This document shows, in pieces, positions 1 to 8,715 of a DNA stretch of 64,000 bases. Both the position numbers and the translations under genes were made by a program. The notes beneath the pieces were generated by a model. That model made no database searches. It was not told the DNA's origin and worked only from the letters and a program-made list of their open reading frames with translations. The stretch is from Glaciecola sp964446865 (GTDB lineage Bacteria; Pseudomonadota; Gammaproteobacteria; Enterobacterales; Alteromonadaceae). Every line of letters begins with the position of its first letter. The first letter of the stretch is position 1. The stretch is from contig CAYURD010000005.1 in assembly GCA_964446865.1 (NCBI GenBank), forward strand, positions 1-64,000, read 5' to 3'.

Positions 1-1
1 G

Positions 2-57
2 GATGAGCACTTTAGCAGTTTAAGCGAGACAACAGCGATGGCAGCCGTTTATGCGCG
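2..57 (+). other. Inverted fragment resembling a later part of PykA
   Basis: Read on the plus strand from base 2, this stretch is open and gives DEHFSSLSETTAMAAVYA. It resembles the C-terminal-half segment of E. coli PykA around FDNVEEAIAMSAMYA (about seven identities in fifteen). The minus-strand N-terminal half of the same gene begins immediately to its right. The two parts therefore meet head to head over the short self-complementary sequence GCGCG near 53-57. Either the gene is broken by a local inversion or the read/contig is a fold-back chimera. The segment is short, so the match is good but not certain. Confidence 0.6.
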
Positions 58-723
58 TTCGACCTTGGCACATATTTTTGCGTAGCAGCCGGCCTCTTCA
101 GCCAAACTACGTGCATAATCTAAATCTGCGCCTGAACGCGGAAATGAAACAGCCAAATAATCAACGTTCATTTTTGCGGCAGTCTTTATATCTTCTTTGT
201 CTTTTTCAGTAAGCGCTTCGGCCGATAAGCCTCCGCCTAGGCGATTAATGCCTTTGTTATTTGATAATTTACCGGCGACAGTCACTTCGGTAAATACTTT
301 GCGTCCCTTGACTGTTTTTACTTTTAATTGAATTCTGCCGTCGTCAAGTAACAAAATGTCACCATCTCTTACATCGTCAGGAAGTGCCTTATAGTCGATG
401 CCAACTGATTGGTCGGTACCGTCAAATTTGCCTAATTCAGCATCAAGCACAAATTCTTGACCCATTTCTAAGATAACTGAATCATTTACAAATCGAGAAA
501 CCCGTATTTTAGGCCCTTGCAAATCACCTAAGATACCCACATAAGTTCCTAGCTTTTTAGCGACGTCGCGCACGCGTTGTGCACGCTCAATGTGATCATC
601 GGCGCTACCGTGCGAAAAGTTCATGCGAACAACGTTCGCACCTGCTTTTACGATGGCTTCAATCATTTCAACGCTATCAGTAGCTGGGCCAAGAGTGGCT
701 AGGATTTTAGTTCTACGAGACAT
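49..723 (-). CDS. pykA: Pyruvate kinase PykA, N-terminal part, interrupted
   Basis: Pyruvate kinase transfers phosphate from phosphoenolpyruvate to ADP, the last step of glycolysis and of the Entner-Doudoroff route. The 224 residues match the N-terminal half of PykA: RTKILATLGPATD, NFSHGS, ILGDLQGPKIRVS, GDILLLDDGR, LSNNKGIN and CAKVERA are all present. PykA is normally about 480 residues, and CAKVERA should continue into the second half of the barrel. Here a stop codon (49-51) follows directly and the next bases do not encode pyruvate kinase on this strand. The gene lies 64 bases downstream of hexR on the same strand, a common gammaproteobacterial arrangement. Family identity is very sure. 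The truncation is probably a junction artefact or an inversion (see the fragment at 2-57), not a natural short protein. Confidence 0.93.
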   Translation of the reverse strand: MSRRTKILATLGPATDSVEMIEAIVKAGANVVRMNFSHGSADDHIERAQRVRDVAKKLGTYVGILGDLQGPKIRVSRFVNDSVILEMGQEFVLDAELGKFDGTDQSVGIDYKALPDDVRDGDILLLDDGRIQLKVKTVKGRKVFTEVTVAGKLSNNKGINRLGGGLSAEALTEKDKEDIKTAAKMNVDYLAVSFPRSGADLDYARSLAEEAGCYAKICAKVERA

Positions 724-787
724 GTAGTTTTCTCTCTTTGTTATCTGTCAGTTAATAATATTGGTTTTATCTTGTAATTGTAAATGC

Positions 788-1642
788 TTATAAGTTTGCG
801 TCTTTAACATAGCGAGAACTTTTAAGTGTATCCTTTACTCGCTTGAGATTTTCTCTAAATTTGTTGCCTCTGCGCAAAGTAAACCCTGTTGCAAGCACAT
901 CTATCAAAGTAAGTTGCGCAATGCGAGATGCCATTGGCATATATAAATCAGTGTCTTCTGGTACAGCCAATGAAATCACATAATTACATTCTTTTGCCAG
1001 TGGGGTATCAGCGCTAGTAATACCAATCACAGTCGCATCATTCATACGCGCAATATGGGCAACATCTACCAAGCTTTTAGTGCGTCCGGTATGCGATATA
1101 AAAATGACCACATCACCTTCTTTACTGTTCATACAGCTCATGCGTTGCATAACAATGTCGTCAAAGTTGACGACCGGCACGTTGAATCTAAAAAATTTAT
1201 TTACCGCATCATGAGCAACTGATGCTGAGGCACCCAAGCCAAAAAACGATATTTTATTGGCCTGAGTCAACAAATCGACAACGCGATTGACCATGGCAAT
1301 GTCAATAGATTGCCTCGCCACCTCTAATGAAGCCATAGTGGACTCAAATATCTTGTTTGTGTATTCGTCTGGGCTATCAAACTCGTCAACATGACGATTA
1401 ACGTAAGGAGTGCCATTCGCTAAACTCTGGGCTAAATGTAATTTAAAGTCAGGGTAGCCTTTAGTGTCAAGGCGACGACAAAAACGATTGACGGTTGGTT
1501 CACTGACGTTTGCGAGTTTTGCGAGAGTCGCTATGCTTGAATGAATAGCAGACTGAGGGTTTGCTAAAATAACTTCTGCTACTTTTTTCTCTGACTTACT
1601 AAACTCAGTCATATCTCGAGATATTTGTTCAATAATATTCAT
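788..1642 (-). CDS. hexR: HexR, RpiR-family regulator of central carbon metabolism
   Basis: HexR is a DNA-binding regulator that senses 2-keto-3-deoxy-6-phosphogluconate and controls Entner-Doudoroff and related genes in gammaproteobacteria. The 284-residue protein has the RpiR layout: an N-terminal helix-turn-helix (residues about 1-75; LAKLANVSEPTVNRFCRRL) and a C-terminal SIS sugar-phosphate-binding domain (about 125-260; SFFGLGASASVAHDA, VVIFISHTGRTKSLVDVA). It is divergent from zwf and upstream of pykA, the classic hexR position. A sigma70-like promoter can be read at 1677-1705. The ATG start fits family length. Family knowledge plus context make the name secure. Confidence 0.95.
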   Translation of the reverse strand: MNIIEQISRDMTEFSKSEKKVAEVILANPQSAIHSSIATLAKLANVSEPTVNRFCRRLDTKGYPDFKLHLAQSLANGTPYVNRHVDEFDSPDEYTNKIFESTMASLEVARQSIDIAMVNRVVDLLTQANKISFFGLGASASVAHDAVNKFFRFNVPVVNFDDIVMQRMSCMNSKEGDVVIFISHTGRTKSLVDVAHIARMNDATVIGITSADTPLAKECNYVISLAVPEDTDLYMPMASRIAQLTLIDVLATGFTLRRGNKFRENLKRVKDTLKSSRYVKDANL

Positions 1643-1676
1643 TCTTTGGCATTATCAATAAGTAATTATTCGCCCT

Positions 1677-1705
1677 ATAGTAAAACGAAATGATTGATTT
1701 GTCAT
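1677..1705 (-). promoter_or_regulatory. Candidate sigma70 promoter of hexR
   Basis: On the minus strand ATGACA (-35, 1700-1705) and TACTAT (-10, 1677-1682) are separated by 17 bases. They lie 35 bases before the hexR ATG. This is consensus matching by eye only. Confidence 0.45.
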
Positions 1706-1860
1706 ATTTCTTGTAACTTTTTGACAAAAAAACTGAAAGTTTAACAACAAAATTCGTGACTAAAGTTTAGTGTTTTGTAGTTATTGTGAAAGTATTAAAG
1801 ATTGCTGTGTTATTTTAAGTTTATGATAATTAGAGATTTAAATTGATTTTTAGGAGTGTG

Positions 1861-1876
1861 TTTTACAATAGTAAAA
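1861..1876. promoter_or_regulatory. Inverted repeat TTTTAC-N4-GTAAAA in the hexR-zwf intergenic region
   Basis: A perfect 6-base inverted repeat with a 4-base spacer lies in the 381-base hexR-zwf intergenic region. It could be an operator for either divergent gene. It does not fit the HexR consensus as well as the pair at 1924-1954. Apart from these sites and the hexR promoter, the region is AT-rich and I see nothing else in it. Confidence 0.3.
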
Positions 1877-1923
1877 GACATTTCTGCGCCATAAATAGAT
1901 TGTTCTGAGCATCCAAAATAATT

Positions 1924-1938
1924 TGTAATTTTACTACA
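1924..1938. promoter_or_regulatory. HexR operator upstream of zwf
   Basis: TGTAATTTTACTACA matches the known HexR palindrome (TGTARTWWWAYTACA) at all positions I can judge. It lies 85 bases upstream of the zwf ATG. HexR normally represses zwf-edd-eda, so this site probably mediates that control. Confidence 0.72.
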
Positions 1939-1940
1939 TT

Positions 1941-1954
1941 TGTAGTTAACTACG
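1941..1954. promoter_or_regulatory. Second HexR-like palindrome upstream of zwf
   Basis: TGTAGTTAACTACG contains the perfect 12-base palindrome GTAGTTAACTAC. It sits two bases after the first HexR site. Its half-sites (TGTAGT/ACTAC) resemble HexR half-sites but the spacing is one base shorter, so it may be a tandem site or belong to another protein. Confidence 0.45.
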
Positions 1955-2023
1955 CTCATTACTCGAATCCATTATCGGCGAGCAAACTTTTTTGCTTGCA
2001 TCACATTAGAATAGGCCACAATT

Positions 2024-3517
2024 ATGAGTTCAGACACTAAAAATGAACCAATCGATTTTGTCTTGTTTGGCACAATGGGCGATCTTGCCCGTCGTAAACT
2101 TTTGCCTTCTTTATATCAGCTTGAAAAAGCAAATCTTATGCATGAAGAGACAAAAATCATCGGTGTCGCCAGACAAGACCTAGACAAGAAAAAATATATC
2201 GAGCTTATTCGTGAAAATTTTGAAAAATTTATGCACGAAGAGATATGCGAAGAGACATGGAAAAAGCTCATCGCTCGAATCAACTACGTTAAAATAAACA
2301 TGACTGACGCCAAAGACTATAAAAAGCTTTGCAAAAGCGTTGATCCGACTCGCGTCATGGTATGTTATTTTGCTACACCGCCTTCAATCTTTGGGCATAT
2401 ATGTAAAGGGATGGATGCTGCAGGTGTTATTGATGAAAGCGTCAGAGTTGTTTTAGAAAAGCCAATTGGCCACGACCTGGCGTCATCAAAGGTGATAAAT
2501 GACCAAGTAGCGGAGTTTTTTACCGAAAAACAAATTTACCGCATTGACCATTATCTAGGCAAAGAAACCGTCTTAAATTTGATTGCCTTACGGTTTGCCA
2601 ATTCTATATTTGCGACTAATTGGGACCATAACTGTATCGATCATGTGCAAATTAGTGTGGCCGAGTCTGTTGGGATTGAAGGTCGTTGGGGTTACTTTGA
2701 TGATGCGGGGCAAATGCGTGACATGGTGCAAAATCACTTGTTGCAAATATTGTCTTTGATAGCCATGGAGCCGCCTACCACCTTAGATGCTGATAGCATT
2801 CGTGACGAAAAACTAAAAGTGCTAAAAGCCCTACGTACTATCGACGCTTCAAATGTCGCGCAAAACACAGTGAGAGGTCAATACGGCGCCGGTTTTGTTG
2901 CCGGTAAAGAAGTACCTGGTTATCTAGAAGAGCCTGATGCTAATAAGCAAAGTAGAACCGAAACATTCGTTTCAATCAAAGCTGAAATTGACAACTGGCG
3001 TTGGTCAGGTGTGCCTTTTTATCTGCGAACCGGTAAACGTTTGCCAACTAAAGCCAGTGAAGTGGTGATTTATTTTAAACGCCAGCCGCATAATTTATTT
3101 GGTGATAGTTTTGCTAGGTTACCCCCTAACAAATTGGTGATCCGCTTACAGCCAGAAGAGGGTGTAGAGGTCACGGTGATGAATAAAGTCCCAGGTTTGA
3201 CTAACACGGGCTCTATGGACTTACATAAAAGCAAACTCGATTTGAGCTTTTCTGAAGAATTTGGTGATCGTCGTATCGCAGATGCATACGAAAAATTGAT
3301 ATTAGAAGTCATGATTGGTAATCAAGCTTTATTTGTAAGACGAGACGAAGTCGAGCAGGCATGGAGCTGGGTCGATTCAATCATGGCTGCATGGGCTGCA
3401 AACAATGAGCAACCAGAGCCTTATCAAGCGGGCACTTGGGGACCAGTATCATCGATTGGTCTTTTAGCAAGGGAAGACCGTCATTGGTACGAAACAAAAT
3501 TAAAAAGAAAAGGGTAG
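2024..3517 (+). CDS. zwf: Glucose-6-phosphate 1-dehydrogenase
   Basis: This enzyme oxidises glucose 6-phosphate to 6-phosphogluconolactone with NAD(P)+, the entry to the Entner-Doudoroff and oxidative pentose-phosphate routes. The 497-residue length is normal. Seen motifs are the dinucleotide-binding FGTMGDLARRKL (residues 15-26), EKPIG (145-149) and the active-site RIDHYLGKE (173-181). The usual GASGDLA is here GTMGDLA, a tolerated variant. It is the first gene of a five-gene plus-strand operon; pgl begins 8 bases after its stop. Two HexR-type sites lie upstream. The call is secure. Confidence 0.97.
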   Translation: MSSDTKNEPIDFVLFGTMGDLARRKLLPSLYQLEKANLMHEETKIIGVARQDLDKKKYIELIRENFEKFMHEEICEETWKKLIARINYVKINMTDAKDYKKLCKSVDPTRVMVCYFATPPSIFGHICKGMDAAGVIDESVRVVLEKPIGHDLASSKVINDQVAEFFTEKQIYRIDHYLGKETVLNLIALRFANSIFATNWDHNCIDHVQISVAESVGIEGRWGYFDDAGQMRDMVQNHLLQILSLIAMEPPTTLDADSIRDEKLKVLKALRTIDASNVAQNTVRGQYGAGFVAGKEVPGYLEEPDANKQSRTETFVSIKAEIDNWRWSGVPFYLRTGKRLPTKASEVVIYFKRQPHNLFGDSFARLPPNKLVIRLQPEEGVEVTVMNKVPGLTNTGSMDLHKSKLDLSFSEEFGDRRIADAYEKLILEVMIGNQALFVRRDEVEQAWSWVDSIMAAWAANNEQPEPYQAGTWGPVSSIGLLAREDRHWYETKLKRKG

Positions 3518-3525
3518 CTTAAGCA

Positions 3526-4215
3526 ATGACAATAGTGACTAATGAATATGCGACAGCAAGCCTGTTAACTGAAGCGTTTGCGACAGAGATTTTAACTTTA
3601 TTGAAAAGCGCAATCGCGGTCAAAGGTCAAGCTAGCCTAGCGCTTAGCGGTGGTTCAACCCCAAAGCCTTTATTTAATATGCTTGCTAAGCATGAATTTG
3701 ACTGGGAAAACGTAAGTATCACGCTCGTTGACGACCGCTGGGTCGATGCTAATCACGAGGCGAGTAACGAAAAATTAGTGTCAGAAAATCTGTTGGTAGG
3801 GCATGCTGCGAAAGCAAAGTTTGTGAGTCTTAAAAGTCATCACGAGAGCCCATTTGACGCGCAGCAAGAAATCAGCGCCAGATTGGATGAAATTGGTGAT
3901 ATTGACGTGTTAATACTGGGCATGGGTGAAGATGGTCATACAGCTTCATTATTCCCTTGCAGCGCACAATTAAAAGAAGGCCTAGATTTAAATCGCTCAT
4001 TAAGTGCAATTGCTACAGAGCCGACCACCGCTCCTTTTCAAAGGATCTCAATGTCTTTAGCCACGATATTGCGAGCTAAAAATATATTCTTGCATCTTAC
4101 CGGCGATAAAAAACGTGCTGTGCTTGAAGATGCTATTAACAACTTTACTGAACTAGAGAAACCCATCAAAGCGGTATCTGATCGCGCGAACCTTAATTTG
4201 ATGTGGGCGCCCTGA
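3526..4215 (+). CDS. pgl: 6-phosphogluconolactonase
   Basis: It hydrolyses 6-phosphogluconolactone to 6-phosphogluconate, the second step after Zwf. The 229-residue protein belongs to the DevB/SugarP_isomerase type: ALSGGSTPKPLF (residues 39-50) is the phosphate-binding loop, and LVDDRWVD and LGMGEDGHTASLFP are the other family motifs. It sits between zwf and edd with 8- and 11-base gaps, so the three are almost certainly cotranscribed. Confidence 0.95.
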   Translation: MTIVTNEYATASLLTEAFATEILTLLKSAIAVKGQASLALSGGSTPKPLFNMLAKHEFDWENVSITLVDDRWVDANHEASNEKLVSENLLVGHAAKAKFVSLKSHHESPFDAQQEISARLDEIGDIDVLILGMGEDGHTASLFPCSAQLKEGLDLNRSLSAIATEPTTAPFQRISMSLATILRAKNIFLHLTGDKKRAVLEDAINNFTELEKPIKAVSDRANLNLMWAP

Positions 4216-4226
4216 GGACTAAATAA

Positions 4227-6068
4227 ATGAATAAGCTTATTCAAGACGTTACCGACAGAATTATTGAACGCAGCAAAGTATCACGCGCTGCGTATTTAGC
4301 AAAAATTGACAAGGCAAGAGGTGAAGGTCCGCTTCGTGGCGCTTTATCTTGCGGTAACCTAGCGCATGGATTTGCAGCGTGTAATCAGCAAGACAAATCT
4401 GACTTGCGCAGTATGACAAAAGCTAACGTAGCGATTGTTTCATCATATAACGACATGCTCAGCGCGCATCAACCATATGAAACTTATCCTCAAATTCTGA
4501 AACAAGCCTTAAGTGATGTGGGCAGTGTTGGGCAGTTTGCAGGCGGCGTGCCAGCCATGTGTGATGGTGTCACGCAAGGTAATGCTGGTATGGAATTGAG
4601 TCTAATGAGCCGTGACAATATTGCCATGGGCGCTGCCATAGGACTTTCACATAACATGTTTGATGGCGCCTTAATGCTAGGCATCTGCGACAAAATAGTG
4701 CCTGGATTATTACTGGGTGGCTTAAGTTTTGGGCATTTACCGACAGTATTTGTGCCAGCAGGCCCTATGCCTTCTGGTTTGCCAAATAAAGAAAAAGCAC
4801 GAGTAAGGCAAGATTTTGCGCAAGGAAAAGTCGGCAGAGAAGCATTGCTTGACGCTGAATCTCAATCCTATCATTCGGCGGGAACTTGCACGTTTTACGG
4901 CACAGCAAATAGTAATCAATTAGTGGTCGAGGTAATGGGATTACATTTACCTGGTTCATCTTTTGTTAATCCAGGCACTGAATTGCGCGATGAATTGACA
5001 AAAGCTGCCGCCCGTCAAGTGGCACGACTCACCGATTTAGGCGATAATTACATGCCTATTGGCCACATAGTAGATGCAAAATCGATGGTAAATGGCATTG
5101 TTGCGCTACTGGCAACAGGTGGTTCTACAAACCACACCATGCATTTGGTGGCGGTTGCCCGTGCAGCGGGTCTCATAGTGACTTGGGACGACTTCGCTGA
5201 CCTATCAAGTGCTACACCACTAATCACGCGTATTTATCCAAATGGTTCTGCTGATATTAACCATTTCACGGCAGCAGGTGGCATGTCTTTATTATTTAGA
5301 CAATTACTCGACAAAGGCTTAATTCATAACGACGTTAATACGATATGTGGACGAGGGCTTGAACGATATATACAAGAGCCCCGCTTACTAGATGGCGAGC
5401 TAGAGTGGGTTGATGGCGCGCCAGAATCTCTCGATAAACAAGTATTAGCAGATATTAATGAGCCCTTTAAGCCTGATGGCGGCTTATCTGTGCTGTGCGG
5501 TAATTTGGGTAGAGCCGTCATGAAAACATCAGCGTTGCGTCAACCACATTGTCAATTAAAAGCGCCTGCTGTGGTTTTTGAGGACCAGTATGCCTTAGAC
5601 GCCGCTTTTAAAGCTGGTGATCTAGACAAAGATTGTATTGTAGTGGTGCGTTTTCAAGGCCCTGCGGCAATCGGTATGCCAGAATTACACCGATTGACAC
5701 CACCTCTTGGCGTGTTACAAGACAAGGGATACAAAGTGGCATTAGTGACCGACGGTCGCATGTCTGGCGCTTCAGGCAAAGTCCCTGCAGCCATCCACTT
5801 AACGCCAGAGGCATTTAAAGGCGGATTAATTGGTAAAGTACGCTCGGGCGACATTATTGAGGTGGATACATCGACAGGTGTGATTACTTTGCATGTAAGC
5901 GAACAAGAACTGGCTCAACGTGAGCAAGCAACTTTTGATTTAACTGACAGCCATCAAGGGATGGGCAGAGAATTGTTTGCAGCAATGCGCTTATCCTTAA
6001 CGGGAGCAGAGCAGGGAGCGTGTTCATTGTTTGTTGAGCAAGACCGCTTAGATCGAGGAGCATTGTAA
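4227..6068 (+). CDS. edd: Phosphogluconate dehydratase
   Basis: Edd dehydrates 6-phosphogluconate to 2-keto-3-deoxy-6-phosphogluconate, using a 4Fe-4S cluster. The 613 residues equal the family length. The IlvD/Edd signatures are present: GGVPAMCDGVTQG near 106-118, CDKIVPG (154-160), a further Cys in GTCTFYGTANSN near 220, and TDGRMSGASGKVPAAIH near 507-523. The order zwf-pgl-edd-glk-eda makes the sugar-acid substrate clear and argues against dihydroxy-acid dehydratase. glk follows one base after the stop. Confidence 0.96.
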   Translation: MNKLIQDVTDRIIERSKVSRAAYLAKIDKARGEGPLRGALSCGNLAHGFAACNQQDKSDLRSMTKANVAIVSSYNDMLSAHQPYETYPQILKQALSDVGSVGQFAGGVPAMCDGVTQGNAGMELSLMSRDNIAMGAAIGLSHNMFDGALMLGICDKIVPGLLLGGLSFGHLPTVFVPAGPMPSGLPNKEKARVRQDFAQGKVGREALLDAESQSYHSAGTCTFYGTANSNQLVVEVMGLHLPGSSFVNPGTELRDELTKAAARQVARLTDLGDNYMPIGHIVDAKSMVNGIVALLATGGSTNHTMHLVAVARAAGLIVTWDDFADLSSATPLITRIYPNGSADINHFTAAGGMSLLFRQLLDKGLIHNDVNTICGRGLERYIQEPRLLDGELEWVDGAPESLDKQVLADINEPFKPDGGLSVLCGNLGRAVMKTSALRQPHCQLKAPAVVFEDQYALDAAFKAGDLDKDCIVVVRFQGPAAIGMPELHRLTPPLGVLQDKGYKVALVTDGRMSGASGKVPAAIHLTPEAFKGGLIGKVRSGDIIEVDTSTGVITLHVSEQELAQREQATFDLTDSHQGMGRELFAAMRLSLTGAEQGACSLFVEQDRLDRGAL

Positions 6069-6069
6069 A

Positions 6070-7035
6070 ATGTCTATGAGTTTTGTTGCTGATGTTGGCG
6101 GAACCAATATTCGATTAGCATTAGTAGAGAATGCAAAAATCGTAAAAATTGAGAAATTTTTGTGTGCAGACTTTGACACGATCAAAGATGCGGTTATGCA
6201 TTTTCAGAATCGAAACAATGTTGAAAGCTTTGAAGCGGGCAGTATTGGAATTGCTTGTCCTATCAACGGTGATTTAGTGACAATGACGAATCATAGCTGG
6301 GCATTTTCACAAAAAGAGCTCAAAGAGGCATTGGCACTTACATCACTATTTGTCATTAACGACTTTACTGCGGTTGCTCATTCTTTGCCGAGCTTGCATC
6401 AAGACCAAGTTATTCAAATGGGTACAGGCAAGGCTAAAGAACACGCAAATATAGCGGTATTTGGACCTGGAACAGGCTTAGGTGTTGAGCATTTAACTTG
6501 GACTCAGCAAGGTTGGCAAACGCTTGATGGTGAAGGCGGCCATGTTGATTTTGCACCCGTTGATGATATAGACATTATTATTTGGCAGTATTTGCAAAAC
6601 AAACATGGGCGCGCGTCAGCTGAAGAAGTGTTGTCTGGTCGCGGCATTGTAAATATTTACACAGCACTTTGTTTGCATCACAAGCGCGAAGTGACACTCA
6701 ATACGCCTGCTCAAATTACGCAAGCCGGACTCGATAAATCTGACGATTTGGCTGAGCTTACCATACAGCAGTTTTGTCGCGTAATGGGAAGCTTTGCGGG
6801 TAATTTAGCATTGAATTTATGTGCCCGTGGTGGCGTATTTATTGGTGGGGGAATTATTAGCCACCTAGGTGATTACTTATTACAAAGTGATTTTAGAGCA
6901 CGTTTTGAAGCTAAAGGCGATTTCGAAAATTACGTAAAAGACATACCTACCTATTTAATTAACGAGCCAGATCATGGCTTACTTGGCGCCTTAGCGTATT
7001 TAACACAACATACTCAGAGAAAAAATGATGAATAA
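6070..7035 (+). CDS. glk: Glucokinase (Glk family)
   Basis: It phosphorylates glucose with ATP and so feeds Zwf. The 321-residue protein has the bacterial Glk motifs: the phosphate-binding FVADVGGTNIRLAL near residues 5-18, FGPGTGLGVEHL and the Glk signature GEGGHVDFAP. It lacks the cysteine-rich ROK motif, so it is the PF02685 type and not a ROK kinase. It overlaps eda by 11 bases, showing translational coupling. Confidence 0.95.
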   Translation: MSMSFVADVGGTNIRLALVENAKIVKIEKFLCADFDTIKDAVMHFQNRNNVESFEAGSIGIACPINGDLVTMTNHSWAFSQKELKEALALTSLFVINDFTAVAHSLPSLHQDQVIQMGTGKAKEHANIAVFGPGTGLGVEHLTWTQQGWQTLDGEGGHVDFAPVDDIDIIIWQYLQNKHGRASAEEVLSGRGIVNIYTALCLHHKREVTLNTPAQITQAGLDKSDDLAELTIQQFCRVMGSFAGNLALNLCARGGVFIGGGIISHLGDYLLQSDFRARFEAKGDFENYVKDIPTYLINEPDHGLLGALAYLTQHTQRKNDE

Positions 7036-7660
7036 TTGGAAAATCACATCCGCAGACGTTTTTAGCCAAGGGCCAGTAGTCCCGGTACTCGTAATAGAGA
7101 AAGTTGAAGATGCTTTGCCGATCGCTAAGGCGCTTATTGCCGGCGGTATTAACGTACTTGAAGTCACTTTGCGTACAAGCGCTGCCTTAGAAGTCATTGA
7201 AACCATAGCAAGAGAATTGCCTGAAGCTTATATCGGTGCTGGCACCGTGACAAATCGCGAACAATTACAAGCCGTCACCGATGCCGGTGCTAAATTCGCG
7301 ATAAGTCCAGGGCTAACTGCTGACCTATTAAAAGCTGGCCAAGAAGGTTCGATAGCGCTAATTCCTGGTATATCTAATATATCTGATTTGATGAAAGCAA
7401 AAGATGCTGGCTATGACCATTTGAAGTTTTTCCCCGCTGAAGCTGCCGGTGGTGTAAAAGCCTTGAAATCGATAGGCGGTCCATTCCCCGATATTGTATT
7501 TTGTCCAACCGGTGGTATTAGTCCTGGGAATTATCAAGAATATTTGTCATTACCTAACGTTAAATGTGTTGGCGGGTCTTGGGTTGCGCCAGGTGACGCA
7601 ATTGAAAATAAAGAATGGCAAGTATTGACGGATTTAGCCAAAAAGGCGATTGATATTTAA
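7025..7660 (+). CDS. eda: 2-keto-3-deoxy-6-phosphogluconate aldolase
   Basis: Eda cleaves KDPG to pyruvate and glyceraldehyde 3-phosphate, ending the Entner-Doudoroff pathway. The 211-residue class I aldolase has the Schiff-base lysine K134 in HLKFFPAEA, the catalytic glutamate E46 in NVLEVTLR, and GAGTVTN and PTGGISPGN motifs. Two consecutive ATG codons (7025, 7028) can serve as start; the first is used here. It is the last gene of the operon, followed by a clear intrinsic terminator at 7688-7723. Confidence 0.96.
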   Translation: MMNNWKITSADVFSQGPVVPVLVIEKVEDALPIAKALIAGGINVLEVTLRTSAALEVIETIARELPEAYIGAGTVTNREQLQAVTDAGAKFAISPGLTADLLKAGQEGSIALIPGISNISDLMKAKDAGYDHLKFFPAEAAGGVKALKSIGGPFPDIVFCPTGGISPGNYQEYLSLPNVKCVGGSWVAPGDAIENKEWQVLTDLAKKAIDI

Positions 7661-7687
7661 ACTCCAATAGGCCTTTCTCAAAATACT

Positions 7688-7723
7688 AAAGCCCCGATGT
7701 TGATTTCAATGTTGGGGTTTTTT
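7688..7723. terminator. Intrinsic terminator after eda, probably bidirectional
   Basis: Arms CCCCGATGTTG and CAATGTTGGGG pair over 11 positions (three G-T pairs) with a 4-base loop. They are followed by a T-run (TTTTTT) and preceded by AAAG. It can end the zwf-eda operon and, from the other side, the gapA-yeaD transcript, whose stop is at 7747. Confidence 0.8.
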
Positions 7724-7746
7724 ATTCAGAAAAACAAGCCCTAGAA

Positions 7747-8715
7747 CTAGTATATGACTTGGGTGAGTTTGTGGATTTGATTTGGCTCAAGCTGCAAAGG
7801 CTTGATTTTTTCGATATTAGCCGCTTCGATACAGAGCATATTGCGGTAATCTTCGGTGTGCATATCTTTCATCGTACTGGCTTTTTCATGCCATGGATTC
7901 CAGACCACTAAAGCGTTGTGACCTTGTTGTGAAATGACTTGATGTGGTATTGCATCACGCATGATATAGACGCGTTGAGGAGTGTCATAAGCCTGCGAAT
8001 CACTTATATTTTGTGTACAGTCATGTACACGGTCGACTTCACTTGAAATAGAATAGGGATGCGGCGTATCTTCGATTTTATCCTTGTTCAATTTGTCTAT
8101 ATATTTACCATCAATACCTTCGATCGTTGTTCCTTCAATATCATCAATCAAAAAGTAAGTATGCAGCGCCTGACTAATGGCTTGGACATGAGGTCCGCTG
8201 TTATAGGTTATTAGACTAACGGTAAGCGATTCACTGCAATCGATTACGAGTTTTAGTGTTAGTCCTTTTACGTCGAAATCGTCTAGCTTATTGGGGCTAA
8301 GTACAATGTTTGTATTGGTAATGATGTCTGAATCAGTGACGTTATTATCATCGCTAATTTCTCTGGTTTCATCAACGCTGACAAGATGCCAAAGTTGCGT
8401 CCGAGCATAACCATGATTGGGAAAAGCAGAGTTTGAGAGATGTGGACCAAACCACGGCCAACAAATGGGGATGCCGCCTCTTATGGCTGTGCCGCCATCA
8501 AAAATAGCCTGCTTACTTAGCCACAAACGTTCGCGTTTGTCTTGCTTGTTAATAAAGGAGAGGACATGACCGCCAAAAAGGCTTATAAGGCATTGTGCTT
8601 TTTGATTATTAATCGCCAAGCACATGCCATTTTTGTCATTCACAAGATTGACAGAGTTGGTTTGAGCAATTATTTGTTGCAAATATTGCTCGTTTGACCT
8701 GTCGCTTGCTGTCAT
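7747..8715 (-). CDS. yeaD: D-hexose-6-phosphate mutarotase, YeaD-like
   Basis: This is an aldose-1-epimerase-fold protein that interconverts the anomers of hexose 6-phosphates. The 322 residues include LISLFGGHVLSF, RGGIPICWPWFGPH and NHGYARTQLW, typical of the YeaD branch of PF01263. It overlaps the gapA stop by one base (TAATG), so it is translationally coupled. The gapA-yeaD pair is conserved in enterobacteria. A central insert of roughly residues 115-135 (rich in D, N and T) looks poorly conserved. Confidence 0.87.
   Translation of the reverse strand: MTASDRSNEQYLQQIIAQTNSVNLVNDKNGMCLAINNQKAQCLISLFGGHVLSFINKQDKRERLWLSKQAIFDGGTAIRGGIPICWPWFGPHLSNSAFPNHGYARTQLWHLVSVDETREISDDNNVTDSDIITNTNIVLSPNKLDDFDVKGLTLKLVIDCSESLTVSLITYNSGPHVQAISQALHTYFLIDDIEGTTIEGIDGKYIDKLNKDKIEDTPHPYSISSEVDRVHDCTQNISDSQAYDTPQRVYIMRDAIPHQVISQQGHNALVVWNPWHEKASTMKDMHTEDYRNMLCIEAANIEKIKPLQLEPNQIHKLTQVIY

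Noticed and set aside
773..787. TGTAATTGTAAATGC between hexR and pykA as a HexR site
   Set aside because: Only the left half fits the consensus.
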